DNA of 64,000 nt from Theobroma cacao (Eukaryota; Streptophyta; Magnoliopsida; Malvales; Malvaceae), in the NCBI RefSeq assembly GCF_000208745.1, contig NC_030851.1:36229442-36293441 (forward strand). Direction: 5' to 3'. Shown one piece after another: positions 1-10,279 of the stretch. A program made the position numbers and the translations under genes. The stretch's first letter is position 1, and the number at the start of each line of letters is the position of its first letter. The notes under the pieces are model-generated. The model searched no databases, had not been told where the DNA came from, and saw nothing but the letters and a program-made list of their open reading frames with translations.

Positions 1-307
1 CTGTAGTTTCTTCGCAACCTCCAAGGACGTGAGTGACACGCTCGCAGACTTCAACGACTCCACGCTATGTTGACCTGTCTACGCACGCCATTCCTCCGTT
101 CTCCTTGATATACATAAAACATTCATCCAATTTCCAAACCATTCAAGTGTCTAACTTCCTCTTCTTCTTCCCATAAGATATCCCTTTTGCAACGATTATT
201 CCATTGAATTTTGTATTACTATAGTTTCTGCAACAGCTTAAAGATTGTTGTGAGTTGTGACATCCTCTAGAATATTACTTTTTGTATTCTTTACTACAGC
301 TATAGCC

Positions 308-1614
308 ATGGCCTCCCTTAACCTAAGTGAGTATGAGAAGTTTTCAGCTCCACCACCGCAGTTCGGCCAAGCTGCCACCACCGGTATTCCAGTCAGCTCC
401 TCGAACCAATTCTACACCGAGAGTTCTCATAGCAACACCCGTATTCAGACTAAAACTAGAGTCCCTTGGTCCTCGGGGCTCTGTGACTGCTTCTCTGACT
501 GGAAAAATTGTAAGTTCATGTTTTCTTTTTCCTAACAAATGGTGGAGTTCTGGTGGCGCGTCTACGCACGCGCTGCAAGGAACAATTGGTTGAAAAGTCG
601 AAACTCACAGTTTCTGTTGTTGCTGTCCTTTGTAATTTTTGTTCTTGCAGGTTGCATAACATGTTGGTGTCCGTGCGTCACCTTTGGCCAGATTGCCGAG
701 ATCGTTGATAAAGGATCTTCATGTAAGTTAAACAATGCATAGTTTGGCCTGCCAGAATCAATATTTTATGCCATTCCGGGAAGCTGGATCTTAGATTTAG
801 ACACTTGGATTCCATTTGGATGTTTATGCGATGTTGACATACAACCATATTTCAACACATATACTGGCAAATGCAATCATCTTGTCAACACACTTTAAAT
901 TTTACTTCAGTAACAATACGAAGTGAACTACAATTTTTTAAAGTAAAATGTTGAAACTTCTTGTATATGTTAGTAGAAGAAAATACTTGGTAGCTATTGG
1001 TCAAGCCTTATATTCAATAGAAATGAAGTTTTTTTTATGAATTCTTTTTGACAATAGGAAAAACTACCCGACCCTTAACTGCCACTCTTATTATTATTTG
1101 AGTAAAGCCCAAGTTTTTTTCTTTTACTTACTCTTGTAGCTGGTGATTTGGGTTCCGTGGTTAATGTATGTTTCTGGTGAAATTACTGCTTGCAGCTTGC
1201 GGTGTAAATGGAGCACTTTACACGCTAATCGCCTGCGTGACTGGGTGTGCTTGTTGCTACTCATGCTTTTACCGCTCCAAAATGAGGCAGCAGCACATGC
1301 TGAAGAAAAGCCCATGCGGGGATTGCCTTGTCCACTGCTTCTGTGAGTATTGCGCCTTGTGCCAAGAGTACCGTGAGCTAAAAACCCGCGGTTATGACTT
1401 ATCCATAGGTAATACTACTAATGAAACTAATTCCCCTCTCAAAGATCAGTTCTATAATTATATTTTTTTTCTATAATTCCTATTCCTGACGGATTATCGG
1501 TGGGTGTTTGTTGAAATTATGTGTGTAGGGTGGCATGGAAATATGGAAAAGCAGAATCGTGAAGTGGCTATGACTCCAGTGCCGCCGGTGGTGGAATCAG
1601 GCATGAGCAGATGA
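308..1614 (+). CDS. PLAC8 / plant cadmium resistance (PCR) family protein, 4 exons, 190 aa
   Basis: Exons 308-509, 651-722, 1196-1408 and 1529-1614 join in frame (573 nt, 190 aa plus stop); all introns are GT-AG and phase 1. The product has a polar, Ser/Thr-rich N-terminus of about 60 residues, then the family motif CCxxxxCPC (residues 68-76, CCITCWCPC), followed by FGQIAEI. Next comes a hydrophobic Cys-rich stretch ([17 protein letters not shown] onward), then a second Cys cluster ([22 protein letters not shown]). This is the full PLAC8 layout seen in plant PCR and CNR/FW2.2-like proteins. Those are small plasma-membrane proteins linked to cadmium or zinc efflux, calcium fluxes or organ size; which role applies here cannot be read from sequence. 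The Met at 308 was preferred to the in-frame Met at 257 because it starts the family-like N-terminus ([12 protein letters not shown]), while the upstream residues look like translated leader. Confidence 0.93.
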
Positions 1615-1662
1615 AGTAATATCTGAGTGCCGAATAGCCGACCGCTATATATATAGGATCAG

Positions 1663-1736
1663 AAATCATAAGTCATGTAATTATGTATCATGTCTTGGAA
1701 ATCATAACTGTCATGTAATTACATATTATGTCTTGG
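1663..1736 (+). repeat. Imperfect 36-38 bp tandem duplication in the 3' UTR
   Basis: Two adjacent copies (1663-1698 and 1699-1736) both begin AAATCATAA and end ATGTCTTGG, with a few substitutions and a small indel between them. They lie 50-120 bases after the stop of the PCR gene, so are probably transcribed in its 3' UTR. Confidence 0.75.
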
Positions 1737-1739
1737 ATT

Positions 1740-3055
1740 TTTCTTGTGCTTCTGAACAAGCTATTACTGTTATGATTTTAAGGTTTTTCCGAGTTCTATC
1801 AATGATTGTGTTTGCATAAGTCATATTCTAAAAAGTCTGATGTTAGTACGTTGGTTCTTAAGGTTTTGTCCTGGCTAGAATTTAAATAATTAATAAAGGA
1901 AACAAATGATGTAGATTATAATGTACTTATTAGCTGAAGTCCGAGTAAAATTTATATTTCAATGCTTGAACCACGTATTGACTTATAATTTTAAATCTCG
2001 AAATTTGGGATCATGAATACATCATATTTAATCCTTCACTGTCCTATATCTGGCAGCATCCCATTTATCTCCATTTTATTTTATAAAGTAAACATGATTG
2101 ACAGCAATCAAGCAGCCACCAAAATAATATTTTGACTCACTGTTTAATAGGGACCATGATTTGGCTGGCAAAAAATCTCCGAGTTGTTTTTCTTTTGAAA
2201 AGCCAATTGGATTTTATTGCTAGGATGGTTCAATTACATAGGAATCTGGGCACGAGCGAATGTACCCCACACAGCCAGTTACTCGTCCATCACAACCACA
2301 TTCAAAAGTACATATTACCTTTAAGGAGAAACAGCAGAGTAAAATCAGCTCCCTTGTAACCACCCTGCATAACGTATACCTCCTTTTAAATGTCATCATG
2401 AAACCACCTAATTAAACCGACCTGCAGTCTTTCAAAGCACCGGTAAATTGCTCGGCAAAGAGACAGAAACACCTCTTCCCCCCACCCCTTCCGCCCCTAC
2501 TCTCAAACTCCACTGTCCTGTTTGATTTATAAGGTAACAAGTGCCAGCTACCAAAAATGTATCAATAAGCCCTGTAATCAATCCAAGCAGTCCAGGTGCC
2601 ACTGTAGGCCAGCAGACGCGATGAATAGCGTCAAAAAAAATTTTTTGAAGAGCAATTTATTAACTTTCGTTCATCAAGGGATTAAGATTTTTTCCCTCCT
2701 TCAAACTTAAATACAAAAGAACAGACAAGGGACAAGGTTGGGACAGTATCCCAGCCCTTCATTTTAGTATACCTTCCCAACACTTCCTGCTGAACAGCCG
2801 ATTACAAAAAATAAGGCATTCAAACTTTCAACCCTCATGTACAAAACCAGAGCACCCAATTAATACATTTCAAAGAGCTATCCCCTACCCTTTTTACATC
2901 AAAACCGCCACTCAACAATATGAACGCAGCATTCAATCAAAAACCAAAACCAGGACCATCACTGGTAGCACAAAAACAGCATTTCTACTTCAATAGCCTA
3001 AAAAATTATCATAAGGCAACAATCACCATAAACCCTCGGACATAAACTTACAGTG
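1740..3055. other. Intergenic, no gene recognised; possibly LINE 3' flank
   Basis: Short ORFs here (for example 2132-2359 and 2522-2710) have no family resemblance and low-complexity composition. The segment lies just downstream, on the minus strand, of the RNase H end of the LINE relic. It could therefore include that element's 3' untranslated region, but I see no poly-A end or target duplication that fixes a boundary. Confidence 0.4.
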
Positions 3056-3059
3056 GGAA

Positions 3060-3611
3060 AAAGGAGATCAGTTCCCTGCACCTTCCTCCACCTCCTCCAT
3101 CAACTCATCATCCTCAAATGCAAGCATTAGCGTGTCCTGTCTAAGCACTCTAGATTTAGCTAGACTGTCAGCCATTTCGTTGGCGATCCTTCATTGTGTG
3201 AACAACCTGGCAGCTCTTCCGGTCCTTTCAAGGCATCAATGCTCAGCATTATGTTTCTCATCCTCCAAGGGGACTCTAAAGTTTGTCGATCCAGTTGACA
3301 GCATTTATGGAGTCGCTTTCTACTATTAAACCATAAGACGCAGCCCACTTTGATGCTACAAAAGTTACAAATGCTTCCTTGATTGTCTATATTTCCGCCA
3401 GATTTGCATCCCAAAACAATTGCTTTTGAAAACAACAATTTAATTACTCCTAATTCCATCTCTTAGAACTCTTCCAATCCTAGCTTGACCCGGGTTACCT
3501 CTGCTTGGAACATCTACATCTAACTTTAGGTAGCCATTTGGGAGGCATTTCCATTCCAATCCTCCCCTTTTCAGTCTCTCTCTAGTTAGTTAGCGTTATA
3601 TCTAATTCAGG
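3060..3611 (-). pseudogene. LINE (non-LTR retrotransposon) relic: RNase H-like C-terminal part
   Basis: Minus-strand translation, across frame breaks, gives the plant LINE RNase H-like (RVT_3) pattern. One block reads ASKWAASYGLIVESDSINAV, with the typical (V/I)ESDS..AI/V core and acidic residues. Downstream comes NEMADSLAKSRV, the usual N..AD.LA..A/S end of this domain, followed by an acidic tail. Frameshifts separate the blocks, so nothing is expressed as an intact protein. The upstream part of the same relic resumes at 5271, beyond an inserted DNA element. Confidence 0.8.
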
Positions 3612-4331
3612 ATACCTAAAAAGAAAATTGTGAGAAATAACCTTCCTCATAAGCCCAATTCAAAATTATCATTTTTTATAATTTTAACTATTTTTGGTCA
3701 ATTTTAGCATAACTTGACAATAATACCTTTTAAACAATTTTAGACAAATTAAAATGGTTTCAGTTTTCTCTCTCCCGCCATTCAGGTAAAATTTTCAAAA
3801 TTAAATCTCGATTTCTCTGTCTGCTCAAATATGTCTATCTCGCCATCCAATTCGCAGAGATAACATCAAGCTCTTTCTTATTTTGTTTTATTTTTTTGGA
3901 TGGTGGATCTTGAGGTTCTTAAGGGCGATAAACAGCGATTTTGCTTTTTGCAGACAGCGATTTTGCTTAAGGAGAAAGAACAGCTAAAGCATGTTTGATG
4001 GGTTTTATGGTGGTTCACGGTTTTGTTGTGTCTAGGATTGGGACGATTGTTAAGCATGTTTGCTAGGGATTTTGATTTTTTTTTATGAAATTTTGAGTTG
4101 AAATTGTTCAGGGAATATTTTGTAAATAGGGTATATTTTGTTTTTGTATAAGAGGAGTGAGCAAGGCCTCTTGATAGGGATATATTTTCTCTTACTTTTG
4201 AGGGTTATGGAGTTTTGTAACCTATATTTTAGGAAATGCACAATTTCATGGCTTAGCAAAAAAAATGTGTTTTAGGTTCTTGAGTTTATTGGTTTATTCA
4301 TAAAATCTCAAAATTGAGTTTACTGGTTTTT

Positions 4332-4795
4332 AGGTATTGCGTGACTTAATCACTGTGTGACTAGTTTTTAGGCATTATATGATTGGTTTTAAGCATTACG
4401 TGACTAGTTTTTAGACATTGCGTGAGTGATTTTTAAGCAATGCCTAAGTCACACAATGCCTTACTAACTAATCATGCAATGCCTTACTAACAAGTCACGC
4501 AATGCCTTACTAACAAGTCACGTAATACCTTATCAAAAACTAGTCACGCAATGCCCAAAGTTAGTCACACAATGCCTATCAACTAGTCACGAAATGCCTT
4601 ATCAGAAACTAGTCACGCAATACCTTATCAGAAACTAGTCACGCAATGTCCAAAGTCAGTCACGCAATGCCTATCAACTAGTCACTCAATGCCTTATCAG
4701 AAACTAGTCACGCAATATCTTATCAAAAATTAGTCACGCAATACCCAAAGTCAGTCACGCAATATCCAAAGTCAGTCACGTAATTCTCAAAAATC
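4332..4795. repeat. Foldback tandem array of about 20 units (core AGTCACGCAATGCC)
   Basis: From about 4440 to 4790 some 15 units of 20-26 bp repeat the core AGTCACGCAATGCC plus a spacer such as TTATCAGAAACT. From about 4332 to 4440 around five units are present in the opposite orientation (for example GCATTACGTGACTAG). The two blocks meet near 4437, making a large asymmetric palindrome. Spacers alternate between a longer form (CTTATCAGAAACT) and a shorter one (CCAAAGT). It lies inside the MULE-like element, not in a gene. Confidence 0.85.
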
Positions 4796-4883
4796 ACCAC
4801 AAGTACTGAATTCTATTTAACAAAATCAACAACTTCAAACGATATACCATATTCCATTTAACAACATAATTAACGAATATGAA

Positions 4884-5032
4884 CGCGCAAAATATTCAAA
4901 AGTTTTTCTTCATATATAAAAATCACTCTAAAATATTTAAAAATGCTCAAAACGCTCACAGGTTTTCTTCGTGTATCAAAAACTACTCCAAAATGCTCAA
5001 AATGTTTAAACGTTTTTCTTTCTGGTAAGGAA
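4884..5032. repeat. Second short tandem repeat inside the MULE-like element
   Basis: About three diverged copies of a 50-57 bp unit carrying AAAATGCTCAAAA, GTTTTTCTTCGT and AAAAATCACTCCAAAAT follow one another. The small minus-strand ORFs at 4870-5183 are translations of this repeat and not genes. Confidence 0.6.
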
Positions 5033-5270
5033 TATTCCATAAATGAATAGTCTGGTGAGGAAAGCTCAAAAAATGAGTCAATTTGAGGTGCAAATCTAAA
5101 TATACTTGACCCGTTAATAAGTTTCGGGTTGAGACGCGAAGCCAAATAAATGGGTCGATTTCATTAAGAGTAATTTTGTCCAAATTTTAATTCTCTTAGC
5201 TAAAAACAGTTAAAATTATGAAGAGATCTATTTTAAAAAACACGTTAAGGCCCATTTAAAAAAAGAACCC

Positions 5271-5806
5271 ATACCTAAATACCTCCATAACAAATTTGTT
5301 TTTGTTTTACCATCTGGCATTGACCCACCATGCGATTCGAAGTCTAATTGTCTCCATTACTTGCAACCTATCCCACATTTTATCTTTGAACACCAATTGA
5401 TTTTTGAAAATCCAAATGGACCATAATATGACGAAATTTGACAGTCTTCATATGTGGATGTCACCCAAATGAGCAACAAATCATTTCATGTCACGAAAAA
5501 GGATGAAGCCTCTTCTGACATCACCCACGTAACATGCCGCATAAGCCGCACCTAGTAGACCAAATACTTTAAGATTCCTTGCAAGGAAAAAATAAGTGGA
5601 AAATAGGTTCATTTCCGATGTTACATAACAAGCAAAATGTTGATCCCCCATTAATGATCAATCCTCTCTTTGCAAACGTTTCTTTCATAGCTAATTATCC
5701 CCTGCAAGACTCTCCAGCAAAAGATTACAAATTTAAAAAATTGTAACTCCGTCCAAACTCTCTTTTGATGCTCCATTATGTTCCCCATGACCGTTTTGCA
5801 AAAGAC
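5271..5806 (-). pseudogene. LINE relic: zf-RVT (zinc-binding in reverse transcriptase) region
   Basis: Minus-strand translation of 5580-5700 gives KETFAKRGLIINGGSTFCLL followed by CNIGNEPIFHLFFPC. This is the zf-RVT signature: a (K/R)RGI/L start, CxxC, then HLFFxC. It is followed by a Trp/Arg-rich tail and, beyond the MULE-like insertion, by the RNase H block. Further upstream coding similarity is interrupted by stops and then by the copia element at 5807. Confidence 0.8.
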
Positions 5807-6392
5807 CGTTGAATTCCAAAAAAAAATTTCAGAAAATGTACTGAAGAATTTTCAAGGAAGAAAGATGAAGAAGAAAAACTGCAACAGAGCCAATGAATTG
5901 TCAAAATAACTTCATGTTTTTCCATTTCATTTCTAGTAGTTATTTTTTAGAATAAAACTAACAAAGGCCTAAATGTAGCCTCAAGAAAAGAATTCCACAA
6001 ATTGTTAGTGGTGCACGAAAAACCTGCCATTGTTTTCTGTGCCTAGCAACTGCTAACAGAGGAAAAAAAGCACCCTAAAAACAGCAGAAGAACTATGCGT
6101 ATCAAACATAGAAATAAAGACATTGACTAAACGACATTAGCAAGTGCGTTTAGCCTTACACAAACACCTAAAATGACATTGCAAATAATCATTTCACACA
6201 CAAGAAAAATAAGGTGAAAGGATAACGAAATAAATCTTGCGTTTTACAAAGTTTAATTTGGTAAAGTTAAAACAATCATGTTTTGCTTTCACGATAGCTT
6301 CTTCCTTCTTCAAACAGTCATTGATTCCCGCCAAAAGTAACTTTGTCTTTCTGATGCTACTTGTTTACCAGATTAAGATCATTTTTCCAACA
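5807..6392 (-). repeat. 3' LTR of the outer copia element
   Basis: Ends are CGTTGAATTCC (expected TG changed to CG) and CCAACA in plus orientation. It aligns along its length with 14124-14746, for example the shared blocks CATTTCATTTCTAGTA, AATAAAACTAACAAAGGCCT and AGAATTCCACAA. The C-terminal pol reading frame ends inside it on the minus strand. Confidence 0.9.
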
Positions 6393-6502
6393 CAACCCCA
6401 TGATCTTTAGTTTGGTAAATACCCAAACAAGGCCTCAGAAACTTGAACCTTTCTCTGCTTAATCCCTTGGTACAGATATCAGTCAATTGTTCATATGTGT
6501 GA

Positions 6503-6890
6503 TGTTAGGATAGTCTTGAATTATAGTATGATTAAAATTGTTTAATTCTAATTAAACTTGTATACCTTATTAAAATAATCTTTAAATCTAGTTAGGTTAG
6601 AATAACAATTCCTAATTATATTAGAATAAGATTATTGTATTTGGTACTATAAAAGGACACTATGGGATTAAAGAATAATTATCACCTAGATTTAGAAAGA
6701 GTGATTTTGGTGTACGTCTCTTAGTGGATTTTTCTCTATTGCTATGCTCGTGGACGTAGGTCATCAAAAGACCAAATCACGTAAATTCTTGTGTTCTTGT
6801 GGGTGTGCTTGATTTCTTTCTTTCTTTATTCTATTGATTGGGTAAGATCTTGGGTAACTCTTTAGAGATAATTCCGCAATTTCTACAACA
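6503..6890 (+). repeat. 5' LTR of the inner copia element
   Basis: It includes a TATA-like ACTATAAAAGG near 6646 that could serve as the element's promoter. Relative to the 3' LTR it lacks about 46 bp after GTGTACGT (near 6715). Confidence 0.9.
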
Positions 6891-6936
6891 AATTGGTATC
6901 AAAGCTTTAAGGTCTTAGGTCAATCTGAATCTCGTT

Positions 6937-9720
6937 ATGGCAACTTCGTTGACCAAGTATGAGATTGAAAAGTTTAATGAAAGAAACGATTTCAACCTAT
7001 GGCATGTTAAGATGCGTGCATTGCTAGTGCAACAAGGACTGTTGAAGGCACTGAAGGAAAACAAATATCTTCCCTCGAATTTATCTGATGGTGAGAAAGA
7101 TGACCTTATGAAAAAAGCACATAGTGCTATTCTCCTAGCTTTGTCTGATGAGGTGCTAAGAGAAGTCACAAATGAATAATCTGCTGCTGCAGTATGGCTT
7201 AAACTCGAAAGTATTTATATGACTAAATCCCTGACGAATCGGTTTTATATGAAGCAACGATTGTATACTCTCAAGATAAGTGAAGGTACGTCCGTTAATG
7301 CCCATATTGATGAATTTAATAGAGTTATTCTTGATTTAAAAAATATAGATGTTAAAATTAAGGATGAAGACCTAGCCCTAATTCTTCTATGTTCTTTGCC
7401 CTCATCATGTGAAAACTTCGTGGATACTATGTTATATGACCGAGATACTCTCACTTTTAAGGATGTAAGGGCATCTTTAAATTCCAAGGAATTGAAGAAG
7501 AAAGTTGGTGGTATCCAAAATGAAAATCAAGTAGAATGGCTGATTGTGAATAGAGGAAAAGATAGAGAAAAGGGTATAGACAGAAAAGGTAAATCTAAAG
7601 CAAAAGGGAAAACTTGCTGGAATTGTGGTCAAAAAGGGCACTTTCGTTAGGACTATATAAAATTCAAGGGTGATGAAAAGATCAATAAATCTAAAAATAC
7701 TGCAAACATAATTGAAGATGATTTTGATACTTTTGAGGAAGCTGATAGTGTTCTTGCAGTTACTAATGGTAACTTGAAAGATACATGGATCTTAGATTCG
7801 GCTTGTTGCTTCCACATATGTCTTAAGCGTGATTGGTTTACAACTTATCAGTCTGTTGATATGGGCACTGTACAATTAAGAGATGATTTTTCTCTCTTAG
7901 TTGTTGGGATTGGCACAATTCGAATCAAGATGTTTGATGGTATGGTAAGAACACTTGAGGTGAAACATGTCCTTGACATGAAAAAGAATTTGATATCCTT
8001 GAGTTTGTTAGATAAAAAGTGCTACAAATATAGTGGCCAAGATGGTGTCTTGAAGGTATCTAAAGGAGCCTTAACTATCATGAAAGGTAAGTTATCTAGT
8101 GGCCTTTATCGTCTAGTGGGAAGCACGATTATTGGAACTGCTTCTATAGTCTTATCCCATGATCCTGATGATGATGTTACACGTTTATGGCATATGAGAT
8201 TGGGTCATATGAGCGAGAAAAGAATGATAGAATTGAGTAAACATGGTTTATTGTGTGGTCAAAAGACTGATAAGTTAGATTTTTGTGAGCATTGCATCTA
8301 TGGCAAGCAACATCTAGTAAAATTTAGCACTACAACTCATCGAACTAAGAGTGCAATAAACTACATCCATTCAGATTTGTGGGGTCCTTCTCTGGTGGCA
8401 TCAAAAAATGGATCATTATACATGTGGACCTTTATTGATGATTTTTCAAGAAAGGTGTGGACGTTTTTTCTTAAGGCTATAAATGAAGTGTTAACCACTT
8501 TTTTGCATTGGAAGGCTTTGATCGAGAAGCAGACTAAGAAAAGGATTGAAAGCTTTCGAACAAACAAAGGTTTGGAATTTTGCAAATGTGAGTTTAGTCT
8601 GTTCTGCAAGAATGAGAAAATTGTTAGACATCGCGTTGTTGTCAAAACACCACATCAAAACGATATTGTAGAATGGATGAAGAGAACACTTCTGGAGAGA
8701 GCAAGATGCATGCTCTCTAATGTTGGCCTACCCAAATTATTCTGGATAAAAACTATCAACATGGCTTGCTACTTGGTAAATCGGTCTCCATCAACTGCAA
8801 TTGAATTTAAGACTCTTGAGGAAGTTTGGTCTGGTAAGCCTGCTGATTACACTATATTGGGAGTATTTGGTTGTCTTGTTCATACTCATGTGAGTGATGG
8901 TAAACTTGAGTTGAGGGCGACGGAGTGCACATTCCTAGGTTATGCATATGGGGTGAAAAGTTATCGGTTGTGGTGTATTGATTGTAAGTTCCTTAAGTTT
9001 ATGGTGAGTTAGGCTGTTACCTTTGACAAGTCTGTATTACTTCATGGGATAAAGTCGAGAGTTGCAAACACATCAGACTAGGAAGTTGGCAAGCAAGTGG
9101 AGCTTGAAATCAATGCTCTTGTGACAGTGCGAGATGATAGTGAAATCCAGAATGAACTACAAGAGGTACAAGAATTGGTATTTCAAACGAAGCATTACTT
9201 GTATCGATGGTGATTTTGATTCTTATGTTTTATCTGTGGAAGTAGAGATTGATGAGCCTTACTTTTGTCATGAAGCAATTACATATGTCGAGTCTTCTAA
9301 GAAGATTAAGTCTCTACATTGGGATCAAATATGGAAGCTTGTGAAAACACCTAAAGGTACTATTAAAGTTGGCTTAGTGTGTGAAACAGGTGCAAACAAT
9401 ATTTGTAATATGGTTAGCTTCTCCAATTCAAATTTTGCTGGTGATCTAGATAGTAAAAGATCTCAAACGGGGTATATGTTCACTCTCTCAAGGTCTGCAA
9501 TCAATTGGAAAGTAATAGTTGCTTTGTTTACAACTGAAGCTGAATATATGGCTGTGACCGAGGTAATGAAGGAAGCTTTGTGGCTTCAAGGCTTGGTTAG
9601 TGATCTTTGTTTTGGACAAGAATCTAGAGGTGAGATTATAGTGAAGAAAATAGCTACATATGAAAATCCAGCAAATATGTTGACTTAGTCAGTTTTTGGG
9701 ATAAAGTTCAAGCATTGCTT
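6937..9720 (+). pseudogene. gag-protease-integrase-(RNase H) of the inner copia element
   Basis: Gag starts at 6937 (MATSLTKYEIEKFN) and meets a stop at 7177, then resumes in the same frame to a zinc knuckle CWNCGQKGHFR (about 7615-7647) followed by a second stop. The 7774-9012 frame carries a protease motif WILDSA, GAG-pre-integrase (WHMRLGHM....H....C..C) and the integrase core. The first integrase acidic residue (HSDLWGP) and the Glu region are present, but the expected RSDNGGEF-type motif reads RTNKGLEF, so the second catalytic Asp is Asn. After the start of the RT region (WKLVKTPKG, about 9332) the sequence jumps straight to RNase H (NFAGDLDSKRSQTGYMFTL), so about 0.7-0.8 kb of RT core is missing. 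A second deletion near 9630 removes the middle of RNase H. Confidence 0.88.
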
Positions 9721-9829
9721 AGACTTGATCGGTGTTCGTAGTGCTTGAGGCTCTTTGAGGAATTGGCGGTGTCGACAGAGATTAGTTCGTAAGGTGGAGC
9801 TTGGTGAATTCAAGCCTAAAGTGGAGATT

Positions 9830-10263
9830 TGTTAGGACAGTCTTGAATTATAGTATGATTAGGATTGTTTAATTTTAATTAAACTTGTATACCTTATTAA
9901 AATAGTCTTTAAATCTAGTTAGACTAGAATAACAATTCCTAATTATATTAGGATAAGATTATTGTATTTGGTACTATAAAGGACCCTATGGGGTTAAAGA
10001 ACAATTATCACCTAGATTTAGAGAGTGATTTGGGTGTACGTGGGATAAGGGTTGTGAGTTTGAGATGGTTCTTGTAATCTCCTGATTTTTCTGTTAGTGG
10101 ATTTTTCTCTGTTGTTGTGACCATGGACGTAGGTCATCAAAAGATTGAACCACGTAAATTCTTGTGTTCTTGTGAGTGTGCTTGATTTCTTTCTTTCTTT
10201 ATTCTATTGATTGGGTAAGATCTTGGACAACTCTTTAGAGATAATTTCGTAATTTCCACAACA
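9830..10263 (+). repeat. 3' LTR of the inner copia element
   Basis: Full-length partner of 6503-6890, sharing for example CTTGAATTATAGTATGATTA and TAACAATTCCTAATTATATT. It includes the about 46-bp segment (near 10040-10085) that is missing from the 5' LTR. Confidence 0.9.
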
Positions 10264-10279
10264 TGTTACAGTACTGAAG

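Larger units (their letters stand above)
3621..5270. mobile_element. MULE-like non-autonomous DNA transposon inserted in the LINE
   Basis: The segment is flanked by identical 9-bp copies of ATACCTAAA (3612-3620 and 5271-5279), the duplication length typical of Mutator-like elements. The subterminal regions are inverted copies: ATAATTTTAACT at 3678-3689 reappears reverse-complemented at 5208-5219, 57 and 51 bp from the two ends, with similar sequence around both. No transposase-like ORF is present. LINE coding similarity stops at one boundary and resumes at the other, confirming an insertion. The extreme termini match poorly, so the exact ends carry some doubt. Confidence 0.7.
6503..10263 (+). 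mobile_element. Inner Ty1/copia retrotransposon, plus strand, lacks reverse transcriptase
   Basis: Its LTRs (6503-6890 and 9830-10263) begin TGTTAGGA and end ACA. A primer-binding site (TGGTATCAAAGC from about 6894, initiator tRNA-Met type) follows the 5' LTR, and a purine-rich tract (AAGTGGAGATT) precedes the 3' LTR. Flanks TGTGA (6498-6502) and TGTTA (10264-10268) are a 5-bp target duplication with one mismatch. It has inserted in opposite orientation into the RNase H C-terminus of the outer element. The domain set is gag, protease, integrase and part of RNase H; the RT core is gone. The LTRs differ at only a few percent of sites, so it is younger than its host element. Confidence 0.92.

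Noticed and set aside
4332..4795. Regularly spaced short repeats that resemble a CRISPR array
   Set aside because: Repeats are imperfect, spacers are themselves repeated and part of the array is inverted; the surrounding DNA is plant nuclear with spliced genes and no cas genes.
7219..9012. Host gene candidates from the 143- and 412-codon ORFs
   Set aside because: Zinc knuckle, GAG-pre-integrase and integrase motifs, between matching LTRs, make these copia retrotransposon remains.
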